Shown: positions 1 to 9,386 of the stretch, one piece after another
Position numbering within the stretch: the stretch's first letter is position 1
Layout of the letters: each line of letters starts with the position of its first letter
Source: Mytilus californianus
Taxonomy: Eukaryota; Mollusca; Bivalvia; Mytilida; Mytilidae
Assembly (NCBI RefSeq): GCF_021869535.1
Contig: NW_026262690.1
Location: forward strand, 65,356,995 to 65,420,994
Length of the DNA stretch: 64,000 bases
Direction: 5' to 3'
Program-made: the position numbers and the translations under genes
The notes under the pieces: model-generated
Databases searched by the model: none
What the model was told of the DNA's origin: nothing
What the model saw: the letters and a program-made list of their open reading frames with translations, nothing else

Positions 1-539
1 ATAAATATTCAGATAAAAATAATCTTTAACAGTTAATTCAAATCTTTAAAAAATCAAACATGTATTTCATTGCCCATGATGTTGTTTAAAATTCCTAAAG
101 ATTTTGTCATCCATTATCTTTTTTCCAATCTAGAAACCTACTAACATCCAAATTTTAATTTACAAAGGGGAATTACTATTTAACAGAAAAATTTCAGGAG
201 ACCAAGATTTGGTCAAACTGTAAATAAATTACTATCGAAATACCTAAACCAAAATTCATCTATCAAAGAGACATAACTCCTGAATGATAATTATCAACAA
301 ATATGTGATAAACAACTGAAACATAAAATCACAGATCATACAATAAACAGCTTACATAGAGATATATGCAGCCTTAATATAGCAAAACTATATACTAAGG
401 AAACTGTTTCATTATATTGTATAGTGGCTACAACAGAGTTCCAATGTCCCCTGTGTTGCACATATTTTATCTGTTCTGTCCAAGGGCAATAACTAAAAGA
501 AAATTTGTTTTTGGTTCTTTAAAACTTTTTAAAATGATC
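1..539. other. AT-rich non-coding sequence
   Basis: No gene seen. Weak similarity to the downstream ~160-bp units (phrases like 'ggggaattact', 'agagacataactcct') suggests degenerate outer copies of the same tandem element. Confidence 0.4.
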
Positions 540-2193
540 TTATTAGAGAGTTAATGACTTGAGAGCAATTTCCAATATATTCAATATTTCCAAGGGGAAC
601 TCATTAAAAATATTTGATTGGCACTTATTTTCAAAATTGTCCAAAACATTGCTGTTATATACCTTTGATGTGAATTTGATAAAAATCTGGCAAAAATCGT
701 ACATGTGAGAGCACTTACAATAAAAATTTCCTCCATATAATTTATATTTCAAAGGGACATAACTCTTTTAAAAATATGTGATCGGCACTGGTTTTCGAAC
801 TCATCCAAGACATTGCTGATATAAACCTAAAATATGAGTTTAATAAAAATCTGGCAAGAATTGTACACATGAGAGCGCCCACGATTCAATTTTCCATGTA
901 ATTAATGTTTCCAAGGGGCATAACTCTTTTAAAAATAGATGATCAGCACTGATTTTTGACCTTGTCCAAGACATTGCTGATATAAACCTACAATATAAGT
1001 TTCATAAAAAACTAGCAAGAATTGTCCACATTAGAGTGCTTACAATGCAATTTTCAATACAATTAATGTTTCTAAGGGCATAACTCTTTAAAAATAGTTG
1101 ATCAGCACTGATTGTTGAACTCGTCCGAGAAATTACTGATATATAACTACAATATAAGTTTCATAAAAATCTGGCAAGAATTGTACAGATGAAAGCGCTA
1201 ACAATACAATTTTCCATATAATTAAATTTTCCAAGGGGCATAACTCTATTAAAAATAGATTTGATTTGATTTTTTTTTTTTTTTTTGTGTTTTAACGCCA
1301 CTTTTAAGCACCGCTTTTGGGCAGTTTCGTGGCGGCCAGTTTTTATTGGTGGAGGAAGCCGGAGTGCCCGGAGAAAACCACCGACCTTCGATAGGAAAAC
1401 TGACAATCCTAGTCAATTAAGATTGCAGTCGAGTGCACCCGCACGAGCGGGGTTCGAACTCACAACCTCAGTGTTGACTGGCTAGTAATTACAGTAGTAA
1501 CTACTTAGACCACTTGGCCACCGAGGCCCCCTTTAAAAATAGACGATCAGCACTAGTATTCAAACTCGTTTGGGACATTACTGATATAAACCTACAATAT
1601 AAGTTTCATAAAAAAAGGCTAGAATTGTACACATGAGAGCGCGACCGATGCAATTTACCATATAATTAATGTTTCCAAAGGGCATAACTCTTTTAAAAAT
1701 AGTTGATCAGCACTGATTTTCGAATTCATCAGAGACATTGCTGATATAAACCTACAGTATAAGTGTTATAAAAATCTGGCAAGAATTGTACACATGAGAG
1801 CGCTAACGATGCAATTTTCCATATAATTAATGTTATCAAGGGGCATAACTCTTTTCAAAATAGTTGATCGGCACTGATTTTCGAACCCGTCCGAGATATT
1901 GCTAAAATAAACCTACAATATAAGTTTCATAAAAATCTGGCAAGAATTGCACACATGAGTGTGCTTACTATGCAATTTTCCATATAATTAATGTTTCCAA
2001 GGGCACAACTCTTTTAAAATAGTTGATCTACACTGATTTTCGAACTCGTCTGAGACATTGCTGATACAAATCTATGATACAAGTTTTATAAAAATCTGGC
2101 AAGAATTGTACATGTGAGACCACTAACAAGACCTGACAGACGGACGCCCGTTATTTCTATGTTCCCCAAAATGCATTGCGAGGGGGACAAAAA
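540..2193 (+). repeat. ~160-bp tandem repeat element (Helitron-like / BIV160-like), about 9 units
   Basis: Units share 'ctggcaagaattgtacacatgag' landmarks, near 686, 851, 1011, 1171, 1612, 1775, 1936 and 2095, a period of about 160 bp. Each carries 'ccaaggggcataactctttt' and 'gacattgctgatataaacc'. The array ends with gacagacggacgcccg and a stem-loop (gttcccc...gggggac, 2160-2188), the architecture of bivalve pearl/Helitron-like elements. Family naming is from memory. A SINE interrupts one unit. Confidence 0.8.
1260..1532 (-). mobile_element. tRNA-derived SINE, full-length, minus orientation
   Basis: Read on the minus strand it starts with a tRNA-like head, with A box TGGCCAAGTGGTCTAAG and B box GGTTCGAACCC. 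A conserved central block follows (CTCCGGGCACTCCGGCTTCC), then a 3' GTGGCGTTAAAACAC and an A-rich tail. An 11-bp direct repeat ttaaaaataga flanks it (1249-1259 and 1533-1543). The central block resembles that of mollusc MetaSINE-type elements (from memory). Confidence 0.88.
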
Positions 2194-3299
2194 TGTATAC
2201 TGTACATTACTAACTGGGACCAAAAATTTTTCAAAAAGGTTTAGACAGGTTTAAACTGGGGATACAGTCTGACATTAAAAGTGCTTGTTAAAAAATAACG
2301 TAACATTTTTAGGAAAGTACTAAACAATAGGGTAGGTAGGTCTAGTTGAAACAGATATTTTTCTTTTAGGCCTATCAGTACTGAGAAAATGCCATGGTCA
2401 CAATACAATACATATGAATCATTTCACATATTTGGTCTCTGGTGCATAGTTGTCTCATTAGGAATTATACCACATCTCACAACTTGTATTTTAATCCAAT
2501 TTTTTGTTCTTTCCTTGACTTATACTCAATTCAAATCAAACTAAACTTTAAAAAAATAAAGAGAATTTTCTGGAAAATTATGTGCATTGGAAAAAAAACA
2601 GGACAAAGGGAATGCTTATATGGTTATCTTTCTATAAAAAATCTAATAGATTGAATAATATTATGATTTGCACAAAATTTGTTTGAAGTATCAGGGGAGG
2701 CCACTCACTGACGATTTTTCGTTTAAAACCTTTTTAAATTTTTCATCAAATCATATTTGTAAACGTACTTCTGATAATTTCAATCTTTTTTTTACTAAAT
2801 TAATTAGATGCAGAAATAACAATTTCCCAAATATTCTGTATCATTATAAAGAAAAGATTATTTCTCCCTTAATTTGAGGTGCTGTTGAAATAAAGACCCC
2901 CCAAAAATCATTTTTTTGTGAAAATTGCACCATATTTATAGTGATAAATCAAATCCAGTAAGACTATATGTGTACTATTATGTATAATCAACCACAAATT
3001 AGTATTTCTAAAACTAACTTATTAATATGTACTTAAAATGCAATGAGAATAAGTGTAAAATCCAGAAAAAAACACAACCAATACCACATATGGACCTGTG
3101 TTGCACTATGTTGTTTTGAAGAAAAGCCTTTAAATACCCTGCCATGTTTGGTCTGTGTTTTTGTTAGATGTTTTTCTTCTTTGTACCGATCTGATGAGTT
3201 AAGCTCTTTTCAAATGATTTTTATAGTTTGTTCTTATGTTGTACTGTTGCACCACTGTCCCAGGTAAGGGGGATGTTTGCCGCCAACAAACTATAACCC
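2194..3299. other. Intergenic, no gene recognised
   Basis: AT-rich. A short fragment near 2430-2480 (gttgtctcatt...accacatct) belongs to the common interspersed repeat annotated at 42385. The open frames here are short and have no recognisable domain. Confidence 0.5.
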
Positions 3300-3400
3300 C
3301 ACCACATTCTGTATGTGCCTGTCCCAAGTCAGAAGCCTGTAATTCAGTGGTTATCCTTTGTTGCTGTACATCATATTTGTTTTTCATTTTCAGGCAAATT
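3300..3400 (+). repeat. Interspersed bivalve repeat fragment
   Basis: Contains tgtatgtgcctgtcccaagt followed by 'cagaagcctgtaattcagtgg'. The same block recurs inverted at 4300-4465 and directly at 42385-42430. Confidence 0.7.
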
Positions 3401-4269
3401 TTATCAAAATGAAATATTGAATATTTTGCTTACTATCCATGGCCATCTATTTGGTTCAAACTGTCGAGAACTGTATTTCATAGCAAAAAATCTTACCTTT
3501 TAACCTTTCTTGTTCTGAGGACTTGGCCTTCTGGGTTGCTTGTTTGGTTGCTTTTTTCTCATTTCTAAGAAAATCCAACCTATTACTAATTAGTCACTTC
3601 ACAATCACAATTTGATCCTTAAAGGTTCATTTGAGCAGACAGGATATTATTTTCCAACCGAAAGGTGTTATTTTGAGAATCCACAAGACCAAGACCATTT
3701 AGTATGCTCAAAGGGTACTAGAGATCCCCCTTCCCCAGACAAAGGATTCCCCATTTTGTCCTGCAGGTGCATTATTATTTTTACATAATCTGGTCCCTCA
3801 GACCACAACCCCTTCCCCTGCTTTTATCTATTTACACAAAAATTTAGTAACCCCACTGACATATCCAGCCTTTTTATGTCGCTTAAGGCGGGCTTTGCAT
3901 CATCTTGGTTTTGATTGCAACCAATATTCTGGTCATAGTTTTCACAGGGGTGACTGGCTTCCTTTGCCTTGGAATGTGGCCTCCCTAGTGAGGTCATACA
4001 AGCACAAGGCAACTGGCGTAGCGGTGCATACAAATCATATATTGACCCATCTCTATCATACCATCATCAGGTAATGCAGGCCTTTACTGCAGCCTTCACA
4101 ACATCCTCTTAACACATCAAACACACTACTTCTATACACTGGTTTGGGCAAATTTTGGAGTACCACAGTTTTGCTGATCTATGTATTTTTGTCTTTGGCC
4201 TATATTTTGCCATTTATATGTTTGCATCTAATTGGAATTTATAATTACTTGGCCTCTGTACACCGTACG
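3401..4269. other. Intergenic, nothing recognised
   Basis: No conserved coding segment or structured repeat seen on either strand. Confidence 0.4.
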
Positions 4270-4470
4270 TTCTTCAACAATGAGCAAAGCCCATAGCGCA
4301 CAGTCAGCTATAAAAGGCCCCGAAATGACAAAGTAAAACAATTTAAACGAGAAAACTAACGGCCTAATTTATGTACAAAAAATGAACAAAAAACAAATAT
4401 GTAACACATAAACAAACAACAACCACTGAATTACAGGCTCCTGACTTGGGACAGGCACATACATTCTAAA
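4270..4470 (-). repeat. Interspersed bivalve repeat, inverted copy
   Basis: The reverse complement reads tgtgcctgtcccaagtcagg, 'agcctgtaattcagtggttg', then 'ggcctttatag'-type sequence and ends near 'gctttgctcattgttgaag'. It matches 42385-42672 in order. Confidence 0.75.
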
Positions 4471-5126
4471 GGACTTAGTCTTAATTATTAATTAAATCTA
4501 TGAATTTGTTTGTTTGATATTTTATAACCTGGAAGACAAAGTTAAGACTGTTATGCTTGTCATGGCACCATAGTTTATGCATTCTGCTTCTGCATGTTTT
4601 AAACATTTTATGACTTTTTCTTTGGGATTTATCCTTCTAAAAATAGCTCTTCAATGTGGAGGGATATTTCTATGTTATCTGGTATTGTAACTTCTCTTTC
4701 TCATTCCTTGACTCTACACATGTTTCTCAAAATTAGGAACCAGTTAATATAGCGGGAGTTTACATAATTTGGAAATTTAAGAAAGAACACTCATTTAATA
4801 TATCCAAAGCAGATGTATATGTAAGTTCATCCCATCGTGACCGTCAAGATTTGATCAATGAAAATAAAAAGAGACGTTACCATTGCATGAAACAAGTGCC
4901 CGTGAAACGTACAGTAAACAAATATCCATAGTGTTTCTGGATTACTTCGTACTTTTTTTAATGTGCTTTTCCAGATTTTTAGCTTACCCCCAATGGAAGA
5001 TGGTAACAGGTCATATGCCCTGATTGCATGTACGTCCTGATTCCGTTTACGGTTTACTCTACCTTCCACACAGTCTGTTCACTCAGTCCTGATGCGGATC
5101 CAGGATTCTAAAAAAAAAAGGGGGGG
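4471..5126. other. Intergenic, nothing recognised
   Basis: One 80-codon minus-strand open frame (5069-4827) has no family resemblance I can recognise and no splice context. Not called as a gene. Confidence 0.4.
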
Positions 5127-5136
5127 GGGGTTCACG

Positions 5137-6228
5137 AATCCGGGTCCGTTCGCGCCCAATCACGTTCGCCCCCATGCACGTTCGCCCCCCTTTCACTTTC
5201 GCACCCTACACGTTCGCACCCAAAGTCCGTTCGCACCCTACACGTTCGCGCCCAATTCTTATTGGTTTTGTGTTTAATAATTTGTAAACGAGTTTTGGTA
5301 AGTGTATTGCTATAAATATATATTTTTTCATTGTTTCTAAATAAAGTGAGATTCTGACAAGGTTTTTTTTTGTGTCATGGTAAATGTATTGCTATAAACT
5401 TTTTTTTTTCATTGTTTTTAAATAAAGTGAGATTCTGACGACCAGTATTTTATTTTTGTGTTGAATAATTTTTAATCATGTTTAGGTAAGTGTATTGCTC
5501 TCTATATATCTATATCTATATATATATATAAATAATTTTTTTCATTGTTTCTAAATAAAGTGAGATTCTGACAACGTTTCTTTAGGTGTTGATAAAATCT
5601 TAATCATGTTTTGGTTAGTGTATTGCTATAAATATTTATTTTTTATTGTTTCGTAAGGAAATGGGATTCTGACAACGTTTTTTTTTTATGTGTTGAATAA
5701 TTCGTAATCATGTTTTGGATAGTGTATTGCTATAAATATTTTTTTTCATTGTTTATGAATAAAGTGAGATTCTGACACACATGAGATCAAAGGAGCCAAG
5801 CTGTTAAAAACAATTATCTTTCATGTTTTTTATTTAAAATCTTCAAAGTTTTACTCATACCAAGCTAAATACATGCAGTATTTACATTTAAAGTAAGTTA
5901 AAACAACCATGACAACAATCATGATTTTTAAACACTCAACAATAACATCATATTAGGCTGTGTATAAATACCAATTAGCAGTAATCATACATAATTAACA
6001 TTTAATAATTAATCATCAAATCAATTTAAAACAATATTTCATTTAAAAATTCCCGAATTTTTATTTATGAAAATAAAAATATTTTACAAAACATCTAAAA
6101 ATTTATCAGGTTTTTGAATTAAAAAAAGGGTGCGAACGTGTAGGGTGCGAACGGACCTGGGGGGCGAACGTGTGGGGTGCGAACGTGTAGGGTGCGAACG
6201 TGTATTGGGCGCGAACGGACCCGATACC
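5137..6228. mobile_element. Foldback-type transposable element with repetitive inverted termini
   Basis: The left arm (5137-5260) and right arm (6126-6228) are inverted copies built from tandem ~14-bp units (acgttcgcacccta and its complement). The outermost blocks mirror each other (cgggtccgttcgcgcccaat versus attgggcgcgaacggacccg). The 10-bp ggggttcacg occurs directly outside both ends (5127-5136, 6229-6238), a likely target duplication. The core is non-coding. Confidence 0.8.
5270..5785 (+). repeat. Internal tandem repeat of the foldback element
   Basis: About five copies of 80-140 bp, each ending in aataaagtgagattctgac (the fourth degenerate) and each preceded by gtgtattgctataaa. The third copy contains a (TA)n run. 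Confidence 0.75.
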
Positions 6229-6313
6229 GGGGTTCACGGGCCACAAAACTAGGCAAAATTTGGGGTGGTATAGGTATAATGGATTGACCATAAATGTAGC
6301 TCCCCCTTCCTAT

Positions 6314-6911
6314 AAGGTTCATCATAACATATGGAAAAAAATGGCTGTTTTTACAATTCCAAAACTACTCTGAGTACAGACTAACCTGTGCAGTTGGGAA
6401 AAAAATTAAGGCCTGGCATCCACTAGATATATAAAATTTAAATGCATTTTATGTTTCAGAAAGTTAAAATCTTTTTTGGATTTTGATGGGCATTTTTTTT
6501 CGTTCCTGCAGAAGGTGTAAAAATAAACAAACACATGAATTGCATTTGATACTGTCCACTCAGTTACACTCTTTAACTCACCTATAGTTGTGTAGATATC
6601 TATTGTCTGTCTATTCATGCCAATCAAGGACAATCAATACAATACAATACTGTTGTTACCTGAGAGGGAGCATCTCAAAGTTGTATCCCAACTTACTTTA
6701 TTTTTACACCTTCTGCAGGAACATAAAAAAAAAGCCCATCAAAATCCAAAAAATATTTAATCTTTCTGAAACACAAAATGCATTTAACTTTTATATATCT
6801 AATGGATGCCAGGCCTTAAAACTTTTCAAACTGCACAGGTTAGTCTGTACTCAAGAGTAGTTTTTGAGGTCTAAACACAGTCATTTTTGTCCATTTGTTA
6901 TGATGAACCTT
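6314..6911. mobile_element. Long inverted repeat, ~214-bp arms with 169-bp spacer
   Basis: The left arm 6314-6527 and right arm 6697-6911 are imperfect reverse complements (aaggttcatcataac / gttatgatgaacctt outside; gaaggtgtaaaaataaa / tttatttttacaccttc inside). The matching open frames in the two arms (YFYTFCRN in both) are a by-product of the symmetry. Non-autonomous foldback or MITE. Confidence 0.8.
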
Positions 6912-7894
6912 AATCCGACTCTGCTGTCCACATTATTATATAAATTAAGACATCTTGAAAGGCTTTTTTAGTTTTTTGCAGTGACACATTCCTACAATGG
7001 CCCCAGACCACAATTAATTATAGGGTGGAAATGAAAGAAGAGAGTTGAAATAAATTTTTAGATGTGTTATTTTAACTATTCAGTAGTGGGAATGAGTGAT
7101 TAGGCCAGTTGCAAAAGGTAACATTTATAGTTTATAGGAACATCTCTTGACTTGTCCATACCAGTATGGATGGGTTTTGGCTAATTTAATGACATGTACA
7201 GAAGGGATTTTCCTAAAAGTTGAATATAATGTGAGACTTGTACTGTACATTACACATACCAAAAATTTTGCAAATTTGCAGGTTAATTTTTTTTAAATGT
7301 GAAAAAACGTTATAAAGAAATGATAGGGAAATTAATTGTGGTCTGTTGCCAAATGTCTTAATGCTGGAGCCATTTTTAGGCTTGACTTGAGAGGTAATTT
7401 TGCTCTCAACTCTTATGAACCAATTTTTTCAAGTGGTTAACACCCAGATTCCCAAGATCCAAAAATTCACTTTCGGAGATTATGAAATAAATATAGCTAC
7501 ATGTATTAACCAAACTCTGTAAAATTTGATATATATATATTATCCTGAAATTTTCCTGGACTACAAATAAATTTGTAAGGAAATCCTTGTGCGAAACAGA
7601 CCATGGGCGAACACTGACACTTTCTGAAACAAGGTTGTAAATGTACGTGTTGCCAATTATCAGTCTGGTGAAATTCAGAACATGTGTGATCACTGTTGCA
7701 TTTTGCCACTGCCTTATATCAATAGTATATATGCACAGCTGATGATTTGTTCACACTGTGGGATGCTTAATGGTGCTGATCAAAGCATGCATTTGTGTGA
7801 TGCTGTGAGACATGGTTCCATATTGTTAATGTATGTTTGTCCTGTCAATTTAATATGGCTTTACGAGAAGCATTCATTCAGTCTTTAGTAACAA

Positions 7895-7926
7895 CATGGA
7901 AGTATTATATTGACAGGAACTCCAAC
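7895..7926 (+). repeat. Left copy of a 32-bp perfect inverted repeat
   Basis: The reverse complement of this segment (catggaagtattatattgac followed by aggaactccaac) is found exactly at 8999-9030. The sequence around each copy is unrelated. Confidence 0.9.
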
Positions 7927-8998
7927 GAAAAATTAGCACATTCCCATCCCACTGATTTCTTGACGAAAATAAAAGGTTCCGACTCAGTTTGTCAAGTACG
8001 TGATAACTCCTTTGTGGGGTATCTGCGATGCCGCCTTCGCCTGTTCTGTTAACTGAAGCTGGTCTTATCACGTGATTTGGTATCGAGTGTCTTATCTACA
8101 ATGTACCTACCAATGTAAATAAACACAGAAACTCCCGTGGTTATTTGTGAATCGCCAAAGTAATAACGACACCTGTTTCTGTTCAATAAATAAAGAGAAA
8201 AGCTGAAAAGATCGAAAAAATCGGTCCATATTTAACAGAATGACATAAGAAAATTAACTGCATTCGGAAACAGGGCAAGCTTATTTTTAGTTTTGTTTAA
8301 TATGTTTTAATCATTGATATTAAAAATTACATGTATTTAAAGTCGGGTGTTTGCGGAAAACAATGTGATGCACGTGTAGTGTGCCGGATGGTGTAGGATA
8401 GCTTAAATTTAAGTTTTAAGGTTGTTAATTTTTATCGAATGTTACAAGAAAATTTATTGTTTTCTCTATCGTCTCAATTTGAAAAATGTTATTAACGTAT
8501 TTAACAAATATGTTTTAAAGACTAAAAGAGCTTTATAATTACACGCACGTGATGACCTCTACATAGCAATATCAGGTTACGAGACAGATGAATTGTTACA
8601 CCTTTTATAATAAGTCCAAAGTTGTAAACAAACCTTAAACATTCAACCTAGTCCAAGATTACTCTGACGTCTGACAGATTTTTATTACGAATGGCATTTA
8701 TTAGTTCTGGATCGGCATTTAAAGAATTTTGTTTTTTTTTGTGAAAACAGTCGCGGAGATTTCATTTCTTTGTATTTGTTTTTACGCAGCAAAACCAGAA
8801 AAACTGACATGGTCGGTTAATGTCGTTTCCTTGACAATTAAGTACACATCCTGTTATTTCGGTATGTTCCGTAATTACGATCAATCATGAGGTTCCAAAA
8901 ATTTGATCGGAACCCATGCATCCATATGACATGTCGAGTTAATTAACAAATACTTAACGCTTTTGCTGCATCGCACTATAAACGTTTGAAATCCGCTT

Positions 8999-9030
8999 GT
9001 TGGAGTTCCTGTCAATATAATACTTCCATG
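8999..9030 (-). repeat. Right copy of a 32-bp perfect inverted repeat
   Basis: Exact inverse partner of 7895-7926, lying 232 bp upstream of the POLH start codon. Confidence 0.9.
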
Positions 9031-9240
9031 ATAACAACAATGATCAGAAATTTTTGTTATCATTTTAAGGAATAACTGCTTGAAATCTTTTACACACAAC
9101 TGTCACAAGGAAGGATAAATTTTCAAAATGGCTTTTGAGTAGAAGTAATTGAAACTTCTTGATCAACTTATATTGCTAATGTTGTGGTGTCTTGAAATGT
9201 CTTTCTGTAAATATTTATTTGTTATTCATTTTTTTCTCAG

Positions 9241-9386
9241 GATATACATGTATTGCAAACTATGGAAAGAGTTATAGCCTTAGTAGATATGGATTGTTTC
9301 TATGTACAAGTTGAACAAAGATTACAACCAGAATACAAGGGAAAGCCATGTGCTGTTGTTCAATACAAAAAATGGAAAGGTGGAGG
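9241..9386 (+). CDS. POLH: POLH coding exon 1 (with 21 nt of 5' UTR)
   Basis: The acceptor after ttttttctcag opens the exon at 9241, so at least one upstream non-coding exon is implied. Coding starts at 9262 and covers residues 1-42 (phase 2 end). It contains VDMDCF with metal ligand D9 and the VVQYKKWKGGG loop. The steric-gate position is Y14. A short upstream ATG at 9248 opens an out-of-frame 9-codon uORF that overlaps the start codon. The donor is gtagga. Confidence 0.93.

Larger units (their letters stand above)
6912..9240. other. Region upstream of POLH
   Basis: No coding exon recognised. It should contain the POLH promoter and at least one 5' UTR exon, because exon 1 opens at an acceptor. 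E-box-like cacgtg occurs near 8072, 8372 and 8546. Short open frames at 7837-8052 and 9099-8881 do not resemble known proteins. A 32-bp perfect inverted repeat links 7895-7926 with 8999-9030. Confidence 0.45.

Noticed and set aside
1432..1532. Functional tRNA gene (Leu-like) on the minus strand
   Set aside because: A and B boxes present, but no complete cloverleaf; it is the head of the SINE.
540..2193. CRISPR-like regular repeats
   Set aside because: Units are ~160 bp and diverged, without short identical repeats and unique spacers; the genome is clearly eukaryotic with introns.
5092..6325. Frames rich in HVRT/FAP repeats at both ends of the foldback element
   Set aside because: Translations of the 14-bp terminal units, symmetrical because the arms are inverted.
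7837..8071. Possible small exon or gene (MALREAFIQSLVTTWKYY on plus, overlapping frame on minus)
   Set aside because: No family resemblance, no splice partners; part of it is the 32-bp inverted repeat.
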